64,000 bases of DNA from Nocardioides sp. Root1257 (GCF_001425175.1 NZ_LMDV01000008.1:330491-394490), one strand, 5' to 3'; counted from the first letter of the stretch, positions 33,452-42,702 are shown. Notes: generated by a model not told the origin, from the letters alone. Program-made: numbers and translations.

Positions 33452-34483
33452 CTAGAGGTGCGCGTTCCTCGGCAGGTACGGCGCGCGCCCGCGCTCCCCG
33501 ACGTACACCTCCAGGATCGCCTGGTGGGTGGCGTCGCCGCCGATCGCGGACTGGTTCGCGACCAGGACCCGCCTGCCCAGGAACGTCGCGCTGCAGGGGG
33601 TGTCGAACGGGACCGGCGAGCCGTTGTCGCCCGTGAGCGCCGTGCCGAAGCGCCGCACCTCGGTGCCCTTCGCGGTCAGCTCGACGAGCTGGTTGGCGAG
33701 GCCGGCGAGGGCGACGTACACGTGCCCGGACTCGCCGATGCCGAAGCCGTCGGGCAGGTCGCCGGGCTGGGAGGTCCACAGCGTCGACAGGGTCCCGGGG
33801 CGACCGTCCCTGCCGATCGGTAGTCGGTAGAGGTGGCCGTTGGTCGGCAGGGCGGCGCCGTCGGACGAGGTCTGCTGGGTGATGAGCAGGTCGCGGCGGC
33901 CGGGCCGGTAGCGGATGCCGGTGGTGCCGAACTCGGCCGCGCCGGAGAGCGCCGGTGAGGTGAACCACCGCCGCGGCTCCGAGGCGTCCGGCGGCAGCCG
34001 CCAGATGACGCCGGCCGCGTAGTCGGTGACGAACAGCGCCCCGCGCGGCCCCCAGGTCGCGTAGTTGGGCACGGAGCCCGCGGGGAAGCGCGCCACCCGG
34101 TGGAAGCGGCCGGTGCGGGTGTCGAGGGTGAGGACCGAGGCGGTGGAGGTCTCGAGCAGCACCAGCTCGCCGTCGCGGGTCTGGTTGGCGACCTGGACGC
34201 CGTGGTCCTCACCGAGCACCTGGCCGGGCACCGTCCAGGAGCGCAACAGCGTCCCGTCGGCGGTCCACTCGAAGACCTTCGAGCGTGCAGTGCTGCCGGA
34301 GTCGACGTACGTGCCGCTGTAGACGCGGCCGTTGGTGTGCACGTGGACGTACGCCGGGAAGCCGGGCGACGGCACCAGCGAGAAGACGGTGGTGGTGCCC
34401 TTCGTCGGCGCCGCGGCGGGCGCCGACGCCCACGTCGAGACGGCCAGGACACCGGCGGCCAGGACGGCCAGGAGCCGCCTCAT
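33452..34483 (-). CDS. secreted beta-propeller protein (SMP-30/ScyD-like)
   Basis: A 343-residue protein with a Sec signal peptide (MRRLLAVLAAGVLAVSTWASAPAAA) and a repeating four-strand propeller body (VFEWTADGTLLRSWTVPGQ; GHVYVALAGLANQLVELTAKG; FDTPCSATFLGRRVLVANQ). The last blades resemble ScyD/ScyE and gluconolactonase-like exported propellers. No lactonase metal ligands can be assigned with confidence. The ATG overlaps the end of the amine oxidase gene by 4 bp, so they work or at least are made together. Confidence 0.82.
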   Translation of the reverse strand: MRRLLAVLAAGVLAVSTWASAPAAAPTKGTTTVFSLVPSPGFPAYVHVHTNGRVYSGTYVDSGSTARSKVFEWTADGTLLRSWTVPGQVLGEDHGVQVANQTRDGELVLLETSTASVLTLDTRTGRFHRVARFPAGSVPNYATWGPRGALFVTDYAAGVIWRLPPDASEPRRWFTSPALSGAAEFGTTGIRYRPGRRDLLITQQTSSDGAALPTNGHLYRLPIGRDGRPGTLSTLWTSQPGDLPDGFGIGESGHVYVALAGLANQLVELTAKGTEVRRFGTALTGDNGSPVPFDTPCSATFLGRRVLVANQSAIGGDATHQAILEVYVGERGRAPYLPRNAHL

Positions 34484-35976
34484 CGCAGCAGGTCGCCGAT
34501 CTCGGTCGCGGCCCGCTCGCCGGCGCGCACGGCGCCGTCCATGTAGCCGCTCCAGTACGTCGAGGTCTCGGTGCCGGCCCAGTGCACGCGGCCGAACGGG
34601 CGACGGATGGCCGACCCGAACTGCGTCAGCGTCCCGGGCGCGTGGACGGCGGTCGGCCCGCCGCGGGTCCAGCGCTCCTTGGTCCAGTCGTGCTCGACGT
34701 ACTCGATCGGGTGCAGGGCCTGCTCGCCGAACATCGCGGCGAAGCCCTCGAGCACGGCCTGGCGCCGCTTGGCCTTCGCCATCGGCCCGTAGGTGCGCCA
34801 GGTGGCGCCGCCGACGAACGCCAGCAGCACACCCGGGCCGCCGTCCTTCGGGGAGTTGTCGAAGACGGCGCGGGCGGCGCCCGAGTCGTTGAGGCCGAAG
34901 CCGTTGAGGCCGGCGTCGCGCCAGAAGGGGCGCTGGTAGACGGCGTCGCACTTCATCAGCTGACCCATGTCCAGGTGTCGCAGCAGCTGGAGCCGCCGGG
35001 TCGGGAGCTGCGGGTACCAGTCGATGTCGAGCACCAATGGCGGCGGGCAGGCGACGACCGTCCGCCGCGCGCGGACGGTGCCGCGGGCGGTGTGCACGAC
35101 GACCCGGTGGTCGCGCTGCTCGATCCGACGGACGGGCGCGTTGAGCGCGACGATGTCGCCGAGCTTGCGGGCCAGGCGGATCGGCACCAGCTGCGAGCCG
35201 CCGACGAAGCGGCTCTCCTGGGCGCCGTTCGCGGTGTCGGAGTTGCGGGAGAACGTGCCGACGTTGGTCTCGTTGCCCGAGCAGGCGACGTACCAGAGCG
35301 TGAAGAGCAGCGAGAGCTCGTCGGGGTCGGCGCCGAAGCCGGGCTGGGTCCACGACTTGATCAGGTTGCCGATCCCGTCGGCGTTGACGGCGTTGCGGCG
35401 GACGAACTCGCCGAGGCTCATCGCGTCCCACTCGGCCGCGCTGGGGTGCGACCACGGCGCGCAGACGTCGATGGTCGAGGCCATCTGGTCGATGCGGGTG
35501 AGGAGCACGGCGGCGTCGGGGAGGATCGTCGGGTCCGGCGGGACGGTGCCGGAGTACTCCGTGCGACCGGTCAGCGAGGAGATGTAGACGCTGCTGCCGG
35601 TGTTGTACTCCTTGAAGGTCTTGACCTTCAGCTCCTTGGCCAGCCGCAGGATGTGGTCCTGCGTGGGCCCGACGAACGCGCCGCCGGACTCGATCGTCTC
35701 GCCGCCGCTCCGCTTCGAGAGGTGGTGGTTGAGGACCCGGCCGCCGACCCGGTCTCGTGCCTCGAGGACGAGCACGTCGAGGCCGCGGCGCGCGAGCCTG
35801 CGCGCGGCCACCAGGCCGGAGATGCCGCCGCCGACCACGACGACGTCGACGTCGCGGGGGAGCGCGCCCTGACGGGAGCCTGCGGCGACCGCGTCGTGCA
35901 GGCCGGTCGTCGCGGCGACCACGCCGCCCGCGGTCGTGCCGAGCAGCAGCCGGCGAGTGAGCGTCGGTGTCGTCAT
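34480..35976 (-). CDS. secreted flavin monoamine oxidase
   Basis: A 498-residue FAD amine oxidase. The first 33 residues hold a twin-arginine export signal (TRRLLLGTTAGGVVAATTG), so it folds with FAD inside and is exported. The dinucleotide motif VVVGGGISGLVAARRLA starts near residue 47; GGRVLNHHL and the C-terminal WAGTETSTYWSGYMDGAVRAG complete the monoamine oxidase signature. It should oxidise primary amines outside the membrane, giving aldehyde, ammonia and peroxide. It is coupled to the secreted propeller protein downstream. Confidence 0.9.
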   Translation of the reverse strand: MTTPTLTRRLLLGTTAGGVVAATTGLHDAVAAGSRQGALPRDVDVVVVGGGISGLVAARRLARRGLDVLVLEARDRVGGRVLNHHLSKRSGGETIESGGAFVGPTQDHILRLAKELKVKTFKEYNTGSSVYISSLTGRTEYSGTVPPDPTILPDAAVLLTRIDQMASTIDVCAPWSHPSAAEWDAMSLGEFVRRNAVNADGIGNLIKSWTQPGFGADPDELSLLFTLWYVACSGNETNVGTFSRNSDTANGAQESRFVGGSQLVPIRLARKLGDIVALNAPVRRIEQRDHRVVVHTARGTVRARRTVVACPPPLVLDIDWYPQLPTRRLQLLRHLDMGQLMKCDAVYQRPFWRDAGLNGFGLNDSGAARAVFDNSPKDGGPGVLLAFVGGATWRTYGPMAKAKRRQAVLEGFAAMFGEQALHPIEYVEHDWTKERWTRGGPTAVHAPGTLTQFGSAIRRPFGRVHWAGTETSTYWSGYMDGAVRAGERAATEIGDLLR

Positions 35977-36046
35977 GTGGTGCCAACGACGGGCTCACGG
36001 CCGAGGTGACGCGTCCGGGCAGTGAAGTTGGGCACTAGCCGTGCCC

Positions 36047-36052
36047 TAGGGT
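36047..36052 (+). promoter_or_regulatory. leaderless-type -10 (TAGGGT)
   Basis: TAGGGT, seven bases, then the GTG of the class II aldolase gene. Confidence 0.6.
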
Positions 36053-36059
36053 CTGCGTC

Positions 36060-36704
36060 GTGACACGTGCAGCAGTGGCCGCAGCGGCACGGGCCTTGGC
36101 CGACGAGGGCCTCTTCATCGGTACGGCGGGCAACGTCTCCGTGCGCGACGGCGACCGGGTCGCGGTGACCGGCACCGGCGTGGTGCTGGGTCGGTGCACC
36201 GAGGACGACGTGACCGTCGTGTCGCTCGACGGCACAGTGCTGGAGGGCGACCTGGTGCCGACCTCCGAGATCGACCTGCACCTCGGGATCTACGCCGACA
36301 CCGACACGGCCGCGATCGTGCACACGCACGCGCCGTACTCGACCGCGGTGGCGTGCGTCCTCGACGAGCTGCCCGTCCTGCACTACCAGCACCTGCTGCT
36401 CGGCGGGGCGACCCGCGTGGCGCCGTACGCGACCTTCGGCACGCCGGAGCTCGCCGCGCACGTGCGCGCGGCGCTGGCCGGGCGCCAAGCCGCCCTGATG
36501 GCCAACCACGGCTCGGTCGCGATCGGCACGACGCTCGACAAGGCCGTCGAGCACGCGCTGCTGCTCGAGTGGCTGGCCACCCTGCACCACCGTGCGAGCG
36601 CACTCGGGGCTCCGCGCGTCCTCACCGCGGACGACCAGGCCGACGTGATCGCCCAGGCGATCACCCGCAACTACGGAACCCAGCAGGAGAACCCCCGTGA
36701 CTGA
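36060..36704 (+). CDS. class II aldolase/adducin-family protein (fuculose-phosphate aldolase-like)
   Basis: A 214-residue zinc aldolase. Metal ligands are His88 and His90 in VHTHAPYS and a later His in MANHGSVAIG; Glu70 in TSEIDLHLG is the catalytic residue. The family cleaves phosphorylated deoxysugars or decarboxylates related ketoses. It is followed with an 8-bp overlap by a PfkB sugar kinase, which suggests the kinase makes the phosphorylated substrate. GTG start without a ribosome binding site. Confidence 0.87.
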   Translation: MTRAAVAAAARALADEGLFIGTAGNVSVRDGDRVAVTGTGVVLGRCTEDDVTVVSLDGTVLEGDLVPTSEIDLHLGIYADTDTAAIVHTHAPYSTAVACVLDELPVLHYQHLLLGGATRVAPYATFGTPELAAHVRAALAGRQAALMANHGSVAIGTTLDKAVEHALLLEWLATLHHRASALGAPRVLTADDQADVIAQAITRNYGTQQENPRD

Positions 36705-37644
36705 CATGGTGATCGCCGCCGTCGGCGTCCACGTCCTCGACACCCACGTCATCGGCATCGAGTCGATCCCGGACGGCTCCGACGGCCAGCTCGTCGAGAC
36801 GATCCGGATGTCTCCGGCCGGCACCGCCGGGGGTACGGCGGTTGTGCTCAGCCGGCTGGGTGCCGACGTCTCGTCGTACGGCGCGGTCGGGACCGACCCG
36901 ATCGGCAGCGTGCTCCTCGGGCTGCTGTCGGCCGAGGGCATCGACGTGACCGGGCTGGTGCGCAAGGACGACCACCAGACGTCCGCGTCGGTCATCCCGG
37001 TGCGCCCGAACGGCGACCGTCCCGCGTGGCACTGCATCGGCGCCAACGGGGCCTTCACGCTCGACGACCTGCCGCTCGCGTCCCTGGAGGGCATCACGCA
37101 CCTGCACCTGGGCGGCCCGGAGTTCCTCGGTGGCGAGGCGGCCGGACAGCTGCTCGCGCACGGTCGGTCGATCGGGGCGACCACGTCGCTCGACATCCTC
37201 GCCCCGGGTGACCCGGACATGCTCGCGTGGATCGCGGACGCCCTGCCGCACACCGACTACCTGCTGCCCAACGACGAGCAGGTGCTGGGCTTCACCGGCG
37301 CCGCGACCCTGGTCGAGGGCGCGCAGGCACTGGTCGCCGCCGGGGTCGGCTGCGTTGCCGTCACCCAGGGCGCGAAGGGCGCGCTCGTCGTCACGGCCGA
37401 CGAGGTGATCGAGGTGCCGGCGTACGCCGTGGAGGTGGTCGACACCACCGGCTGCGGCGACGCGTTCTCGGCAGGCTTCCTGCGCGGGCTCTCGCTCGGC
37501 CGCGACCTGCGTGGTGCTGCCGAGCTGGGGTGCGCGACCGCCGCCCAGGTGGCCGGCGCGCTCGGTACCGACGCCGGGACCTACGACCTCGATGCCGTGA
37601 CGTCCTTCGCGGAGGCGGGGACCCGGCCTACGCTGCCCGGGTGA
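36697..37644 (+). CDS. PfkB-family carbohydrate kinase
   Basis: A 315-residue ribokinase-type kinase. SPAGTAGGTAVVLSRLGADV is the N-terminal sugar site and VVDTTGCGDAFSAGFLRG (about 247-264) the ATP/anion-hole motif with the catalytic Asp. The sugar is unknown; overlap with the class II aldolase gene indicates a small sugar-catabolic pair. GTG at 36697 is taken; ATG at 36706 is possible. The end overlaps the next gene by 4 bp. Confidence 0.87.
   Translation: MTDMVIAAVGVHVLDTHVIGIESIPDGSDGQLVETIRMSPAGTAGGTAVVLSRLGADVSSYGAVGTDPIGSVLLGLLSAEGIDVTGLVRKDDHQTSASVIPVRPNGDRPAWHCIGANGAFTLDDLPLASLEGITHLHLGGPEFLGGEAAGQLLAHGRSIGATTSLDILAPGDPDMLAWIADALPHTDYLLPNDEQVLGFTGAATLVEGAQALVAAGVGCVAVTQGAKGALVVTADEVIEVPAYAVEVVDTTGCGDAFSAGFLRGLSLGRDLRGAAELGCATAAQVAGALGTDAGTYDLDAVTSFAEAGTRPTLPG
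37629..37634 (+). promoter_or_regulatory. possible leaderless-type -10 inside the kinase gene (TACGCT)
   Basis: TACGCT, GCCCGG, then the GTG at 37641. It could give the downstream secreted protein its own start site inside the operon. Confidence 0.45.
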
Positions 37645-38363
37645 GGTCTCGGGTCGCGCTCGCCGCTCTCGTCGCGCTGACGGCCACGGCGGTACCCGCG
37701 CTGGCCTCGTCGGCTTCCGTCGACGGCATCGCGACCAGGGCGTCCGGCCGGTTCGACCGGGCGGTGCTGACCTCCGACCAGACGACGCTCGCGCTCCGCG
37801 GGACGCAGCGACGCCTGGTGATGACGGCCTCCGGTCCCGGGCCCGACTGGAACCGGCGCGAGGTGTTCAGTGCCGTCGGTGCGCGGCCGAGCCGCGACCA
37901 GACGACCTGCGCGACCTGGTCGGCGCAGAGCGGGGACGACCTCCAGGAGGGCCTCGCGGTGCGGATCCGCCGGCACGGCGACCGGGTCCGGGCGATCACC
38001 CTGACGAAGAACACCTTCTACGAGGTCCACTACGTCATCAACCTGCTGACCTGGGACACCGCGCGCCGGGGCGAGGCCTGGCGGAGCGTCGGCCAGTACG
38101 ACATGTCCGGCGTCCTGACCTCCGACGGCAAGCTCGACCCCCTGCCGTGGCGGGTCTGCCTGCGGGTCGAGGGTCGGAGCCTGTCCTTCCGCATCTGGGC
38201 GCTCGGCCGGGACCGCAGGCCGAGCTGGCAGGACCCCGACCACGCCCGGTCGACCACCCTGCCGCGCAGCTTCCGCCGACCGGGCCGACCCGGTTGGTAC
38301 GTCGGGCACGTGCCCGACGGCGGCCGCCTCGTCTACCGCGACCTGGTCACCGGCTCGCCCTAG
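37641..38363 (+). CDS. secreted protein of unknown function
   Basis: A 240-residue protein with a Sec signal peptide (VRSRVALAALVALTATAVPALA). The mature part is beta-rich with many Arg and Trp residues (GPDWNRREVFSAVG; TTCATWSAQSGDDL; NTFYEVHYVINLLTWDT; GWYVGHVPDGGRL) and two cysteines that may pair. The pattern of strands and tryptophans resembles a carbohydrate-binding or LamG-like sandwich, but no family is recognised. GTGA overlap with the kinase gene. Confidence 0.75.
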   Translation: MRSRVALAALVALTATAVPALASSASVDGIATRASGRFDRAVLTSDQTTLALRGTQRRLVMTASGPGPDWNRREVFSAVGARPSRDQTTCATWSAQSGDDLQEGLAVRIRRHGDRVRAITLTKNTFYEVHYVINLLTWDTARRGEAWRSVGQYDMSGVLTSDGKLDPLPWRVCLRVEGRSLSFRIWALGRDRRPSWQDPDHARSTTLPRSFRRPGRPGWYVGHVPDGGRLVYRDLVTGSP

Positions 38364-38390
38364 TAGGGCACGTCTCCCAAGTGACGCACC

Positions 38391-39818
38391 CTAGCGGTTC
38401 GGCCGCGCCAACCGGTCGAGGAACGCGACGAGCAGCGCCTCGCGCATCGCCGGCGAGGCCAGGTCGAGCATCGCGTTGACCTCCGCCATCCGCTCGGGCA
38501 GCGCGAGGCCCTCGCCTCCGCCCACGAGCCCGGAGGCCGCCAGCAGCCCGTCGAAGTCGTCGTCGGAAAGTGTCGCCGGGTCGAGGGTCTCGATGAACGC
38601 GGCGACCCCCGGGTCGACGCCGACCGGCCCGGCGGCGACGGCCGCGGTCACCGCGGCACCCAGCGCCGCGAGGAACTCGTCGACGTGGGCGAGGGTGGCG
38701 GCGCTGACGGAGAGGTGGACGTTGGACGGCTGGCCGGCGTACGACATCTGGGGCTGGACGTACCACTCCCGCGTCGCCATCTCGTCGCAGATCGTGAAGG
38801 CGTCGCAGGTCTCGTCGGTGACGAAGGCGATCAGGGTCGAGTCCGGCACGGCCACGAGCGAGAGCTGGGGGATCGCGGCGATGCCGGCGACGATCCGGTC
38901 GACCGCCTCGAAGACCTCGCGGGTCAGCTGCTCGTAGCCGGTGTCGCCCAGCGACTGCACGACGGCCCACGCGCCGGCGAGCGGACCACCGGACTTCGTG
39001 GACTGGATCGTCGAGTTCAGCATCGTGTAGCCGGGCCAGTCGGCGTGCGCGAAGTACTGCGGCCGCCGGTGCGCCGGCGAGCGGTGCATCAGGACCGAGG
39101 TGCCCTTGGGGGCGTAGGCGTACTTGTGGGTGTCGACCGAGATCGACGTGACGCCGTCGACGGCGAAGGTCCACGGCGCGACGTCGCGACCGATCCGGGC
39201 CGCGAACGGCAGCACCCACCCGCCGATGCAGGCGTCGACGTGACAGCGGATCCCGCGGGCGGCCGCGCCCGGCGCGACCTCGCGGACCGGGTCGATGACG
39301 CCGTGCGCGTACGACGGCGCCGAGACGACGACGAGCACGGTCCGCTCCGGGTCTTCGTCGACGGCGGCCAGCATCGCCGTCGGGTCGGCGCGGAAGTCGG
39401 GACCGACGGGCACGACGACCGCCTCGACCCCGAAGTAGTGCGCGGCCTTGAGGAACGCGGCGTGCACCGTCGACGCCACGACCATCCGCGGCCGCTCCAC
39501 GTCGGGGCGGCTGTCGCGCGCGCCCTGCACCGCGAGCAGGCACGACTCGGTGCCACCGGACGTCACCGTGCCGACGGCGTCGGCGGGGGCGTCGAGCAGG
39601 CCGGCGGTGTAGCCGACCAGGTCGTTCTCCATCTGCAGCAGGCTCGGGAACGCGGTCGGGTCGAGGCCGTTCGAGCCGGCGTACGCCGCCACCGCCTCGC
39701 GCCCGATCCGGTTCACGTCGGGCAGGCCGGAGTCGTAGACGTAGGCGAGGGTCCGGCCGCCGTGGACGGGCAGGTCGGCGGTCTGCATCTCACGCAGGCG
39801 GGCCAAGGCATCGCTCAT
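38391..39818 (-). CDS. PLP-dependent group II decarboxylase / sphingosine-phosphate lyase-like protein
   Basis: A 475-residue fold-type I PLP enzyme. TSGGTESCLLAVQGARD binds the phosphate, HVDACIGGWVLPF holds the ring-nitrogen Asp, and VDTHKYAYAPKGTSVL the Schiff-base lysine (about residue 232). HxxH and sequence order are closest to sphingosine-1-phosphate lyases and bacterial tyrosine or glutamate decarboxylase relatives. The last 90 residues are a helical extension. The gene starts inside the end of the MFS gene (4-bp overlap), so the transporter may carry its substrate or product. Confidence 0.86.
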   Translation of the reverse strand: MSDALARLREMQTADLPVHGGRTLAYVYDSGLPDVNRIGREAVAAYAGSNGLDPTAFPSLLQMENDLVGYTAGLLDAPADAVGTVTSGGTESCLLAVQGARDSRPDVERPRMVVASTVHAAFLKAAHYFGVEAVVVPVGPDFRADPTAMLAAVDEDPERTVLVVVSAPSYAHGVIDPVREVAPGAAARGIRCHVDACIGGWVLPFAARIGRDVAPWTFAVDGVTSISVDTHKYAYAPKGTSVLMHRSPAHRRPQYFAHADWPGYTMLNSTIQSTKSGGPLAGAWAVVQSLGDTGYEQLTREVFEAVDRIVAGIAAIPQLSLVAVPDSTLIAFVTDETCDAFTICDEMATREWYVQPQMSYAGQPSNVHLSVSAATLAHVDEFLAALGAAVTAAVAAGPVGVDPGVAAFIETLDPATLSDDDFDGLLAASGLVGGGEGLALPERMAEVNAMLDLASPAMREALLVAFLDRLARPNR

Positions 39819-41146
39819 GCCGCGACCCTCTCATCCACGGTGTCGTGGTCGAGCGTGTACCTCCTCAGCCACCACAGGCTGAGGACGATCAGCACCGCCG
39901 GCAGGATCGAGAAGCCGAGCGTGATCGCCGTCAGCGCCGAGTCGGGCTGGGCGGCATCGCCGTCGGTCGAGGACCGGTAGCCGCCGATCGCGAGCACCAG
40001 GGCGAAGACGGCAGGCCCGAGCGCGAGGCCGAGGGTCTCGCCCGCGGTCCAGACGCCGGTGTAGACGCCGGCTCGGTTGGAGCCCGTACGGCGAGCGTCG
40101 ACCGCGGCCGCGTCGGGCAGCATCGCCATCGGGAAGACCTGGCAGCCGGCGTACCCGACGCCGACCAGCACGACGGCGACGTAGACCAGTGCGACCGGTG
40201 CGGCCTGCGCGGTCACCGCGAGCAGGGCGCCGCCGGCGAGGAACAGCGAGCTGGCGACGTAGCCGCGCTTCTTGCCGACCCGGGTGCCGATGGCCGACCA
40301 GGCCGGGGTGAGCAGGAGGGCGGGGCCGACGAAGCAGACGAAGAGGATGGTGGCGGCGCCGTCCTTGCCGAGGACGTCCGAGGCCAGGTAGTCGACGCCG
40401 GCCAGCATGCAGCCGGTCGCCAGCGCCTGGATCACGAAGCAGGTGAGCAGCCAGCGGAAGTCGCGCGCCTCGGCGACGATCCGCAGCTGGTCGCGCAGGC
40501 TGCCGGCCCCCGGCTGCGGCGCCGTGACGGGCGCCCGTCGGGTGCCGACGTAGGCGCCGATGGTGCCGACGGCGATGATCGCCGCCATCACCAGGCCCAT
40601 CACCCGGTAGCCGTCGCGGCCGCCCACCGCGTCGCGGATCGCCGGAGCCGTGGCGCCGGCGAGCATGATCGTGAACGCCAGGATCGCGACCCGCCAGGTC
40701 ATCAGGCGGGTGCGCTCGTCGTACGACGACGTCATCTCGGCGGGCATCGCGACGTACGGCACCTGGAAGAACGCGTACGCCGTCGCGCACGCCAGGAACG
40801 CGACGAGGACCCACAGCGCCTCGAGGCCGGTCGCCATGTCCGGCGCCGCGAAGAGCAGCGCGAACGCGACCGCGAGCGCGGCGCCGGCCCGGAGCAGCCA
40901 CGGCCGCCGCGGCCCGCGGTCGTCGACGGTCTGGTCGCTGATCCGTCCGGCGATCGGGTTCAGGATCACGTCCCAGGCCTTCGGGACGAACACGATGAAA
41001 CCGGCGAGGATCGCGGCGATGCCCAGGCTGTCGGTCAGGTAGGGGAGCAGCATCAGGCCCGGGACGGTGCCGAATGCGCCGGTGGCCACGGAGCCCGAGC
41101 CGTAGCCCACCCGGACGCTTCGCGGGAGGGTGTCGGTGGCTGGCAT
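39815..41146 (-). CDS. MFS transporter of the GPH (glycoside-pentoside-hexuronide) type
   Basis: A 443-residue protein with 12 predicted helices. The N-terminus YGSGSVATGAFGTVPGLMLLPYL and loop VPKAWDVILNPIAGRISD match the GPH sodium/sugar symporter branch, with the second loop DERTRLMTWRVA. The ligand is unknown. Its ATG has TAGCCT six bases upstream, and that TAG is the hydrolase stop codon. It overlaps the PLP enzyme gene by 4 bp. Confidence 0.87.
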   Translation of the reverse strand: MPATDTLPRSVRVGYGSGSVATGAFGTVPGLMLLPYLTDSLGIAAILAGFIVFVPKAWDVILNPIAGRISDQTVDDRGPRRPWLLRAGAALAVAFALLFAAPDMATGLEALWVLVAFLACATAYAFFQVPYVAMPAEMTSSYDERTRLMTWRVAILAFTIMLAGATAPAIRDAVGGRDGYRVMGLVMAAIIAVGTIGAYVGTRRAPVTAPQPGAGSLRDQLRIVAEARDFRWLLTCFVIQALATGCMLAGVDYLASDVLGKDGAATILFVCFVGPALLLTPAWSAIGTRVGKKRGYVASSLFLAGGALLAVTAQAAPVALVYVAVVLVGVGYAGCQVFPMAMLPDAAAVDARRTGSNRAGVYTGVWTAGETLGLALGPAVFALVLAIGGYRSSTDGDAAQPDSALTAITLGFSILPAVLIVLSLWWLRRYTLDHDTVDERVAA

Positions 41147-41152
41147 GCCGGG

Positions 41153-41158
41153 AGGCTA
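41153..41158 (-). promoter_or_regulatory. leaderless-type -10 (TAGCCT) that includes the hydrolase stop codon
   Basis: The TAG of the alpha/beta hydrolase (41156-41158) forms the first half of TAGCCT, six bases before the MFS ATG. Confidence 0.6.
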
Positions 41159-42268
41159 GCGTTCCTGACGGTTGAGCGCGCGCGATCCTGCCGAGGTGTG
41201 CCGGCGCCGCGGGTTGGCGCCGATCGTCGTCTCGGGCGGCGCATCGGTTCCGTCCCACTGCTCGAACCACTCGTCGAGCACGGGCCAGGTGCCTGCGCGC
41301 GCGCCGCGGCCGGTGAGCAGGCCGAGGTGGCCGCCGGGCACGATCTCGAAGCGGACCTCTGCGGCGCCGGTGAGCAGCGGCACGGCAGCGCGGACGGCGG
41401 CGACGGGGGCGATCGTGTCGGCGGCGCCGGCGACCACGAGGGTCGGCGCGGTCAGGGAGGCGAGCTCGACCGGGCTGCCTGCGAAGCGGTGGTGCAGCCG
41501 GCCGAAGCCGCGACCGCGGTACGGCGCGCTCGCCGTCGAGAGCCGGTCCACGGCCTCGAGCTGCGCGAGCCAGTCGGCGTCGTCGAGGTGGGCGCCCACG
41601 GCCGCCGGCCGGGTCACGAGCTGCTGGACCGCGTCCAGCCCCAACGCCCAGCGCACCGCCGGCGCGCTGCCGACGACGCGTGAGGCCACCCCCACCGGGC
41701 CGGTCCAGTCGGTGGCGCTGACCAGCGGCCGCACGGGCGCCTGCATCGGGACCGCCGTCACGTCGACGGGCGCACCGAGCGCGGTCACCGAGGCGACCGG
41801 TAGGCCGGCGTCCCGGGCTGCGGCAAGCAGGGCGAAGGTGCCGCCGAGGCTCCAGCCCACGACGTGCACGGGTCGGCCGCCGGCGTGCTGCGACGCCGTG
41901 CGCACGGCCGCCGGCAGCACCTCGGTGACCCAGGGGTCGGCCGTCAGGTCGGGGTCGCGGAGGTCGGCGGGGTGCAGCTCCACGACGTACGCCGGCCGAC
42001 CGCCGGTGACGAGGTGCTCGGCCAGGGAGCAGCCGCGGCGCAGGTCGAAGCAGTCGACGGGGACGCCGAGCGGCGGCACGAGCAGCACGGGCTCGCCGCG
42101 CCGCGCGACGGCCGGGTCCGGCTCGAGGTGGTGGACCCGGTGCCGCTCGCCCTCTGCCACCACGCTGCGTGGCATGGGACGCAGGTCGGCCAGCCCGCCC
42201 CGGCGGACCCGGTGGAGGACGTTGGCGGCAGCGGCCAGCACCTGCTCCGGCTTGGGCACGAGGTCCAT
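41156..42268 (-). CDS. alpha/beta hydrolase related to PhaC-type polyester synthases
   Basis: A 370-residue alpha/beta hydrolase. The nucleophile elbow is GWSLGG (serine), the acid is in VVAGAADTIAP and the histidine in VPGGHLGLL. VLLVPPLGVPVDCFDLRRGCSLAEHLV and the AYVVE segment match the PhaC family, but PHA synthases use cysteine in GxCxGG, so this one is more likely a hydrolase or thioesterase. TAGCGT lies six bases before the ATG. It lies between the GNAT gene and the MFS transporter on the same strand. Confidence 0.82.
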   Translation of the reverse strand: MDLVPKPEQVLAAAANVLHRVRRGGLADLRPMPRSVVAEGERHRVHHLEPDPAVARRGEPVLLVPPLGVPVDCFDLRRGCSLAEHLVTGGRPAYVVELHPADLRDPDLTADPWVTEVLPAAVRTASQHAGGRPVHVVGWSLGGTFALLAAARDAGLPVASVTALGAPVDVTAVPMQAPVRPLVSATDWTGPVGVASRVVGSAPAVRWALGLDAVQQLVTRPAAVGAHLDDADWLAQLEAVDRLSTASAPYRGRGFGRLHHRFAGSPVELASLTAPTLVVAGAADTIAPVAAVRAAVPLLTGAAEVRFEIVPGGHLGLLTGRGARAGTWPVLDEWFEQWDGTDAPPETTIGANPRRRHTSAGSRALNRQER

Positions 42269-42274
42269 GCGTCG

Positions 42275-42280
42275 ACGCTA
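42275..42280 (-). promoter_or_regulatory. leaderless-type -10 (TAGCGT)
   Basis: TAGCGT, CGACGC, ATG of the alpha/beta hydrolase on the minus strand. Confidence 0.6.
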
Positions 42281-42291
42281 CCCGGCGGGGG

Positions 42292-42699
42292 TCAGGGCAG
42301 GTAGGTGCGCAGCATCCAGCGCTCCGGCTCGGTCATCGCCTCGAAGCCGAACTTGGCGTAGAGGCCGTGGGCGTCCGCGGTCGCCAGCACCGCCCGCCGG
42401 ACCTGCAGCTCGGTGAGCGTCGCGTCGACGGCCTCCATGAGCGCGACCCCGACGCCGAGACCGCGCGCGGACGGGGCGACGTAGACATCGCACAGCCAGG
42501 CGAAGGTCGCCCGGTCGGTCACGATCCGCGCGTAGCCGACCAGCTCGCCGTCGTCGTACGCGCCGAAGTTCAGTGAGCCCGCGATCGCCCGCTCGACGAC
42601 CTCGCGCGGTCGGCCGATCGCCCAGTAGGCATCGGTGGACAGCCAACGGTGCAGCGTGTCGACGTCGAGCAGACCGGCGTCGGTGGAGACGGTGACCAC
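42292..42699 (-). CDS. GNAT-family acetyltransferase
   Basis: A 135-residue N-acetyltransferase. ARIVTDRATFAWLCDVYVAPSARGLGVGVALME contains the acetyl-CoA pyrophosphate loop (RGLGVG) and ATADAHGLYAKFGFE the C-terminal motif. The substrate is unknown; small actinobacterial GNATs of this type often act on amino acids or antibiotics. GTG start three bases after otsA, so it is co-transcribed with trehalose synthesis. Confidence 0.88.
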   Translation of the reverse strand: MVTVSTDAGLLDVDTLHRWLSTDAYWAIGRPREVVERAIAGSLNFGAYDDGELVGYARIVTDRATFAWLCDVYVAPSARGLGVGVALMEAVDATLTELQVRRAVLATADAHGLYAKFGFEAMTEPERWMLRTYLP

Positions 42700-42702
42700 G
42701 GG

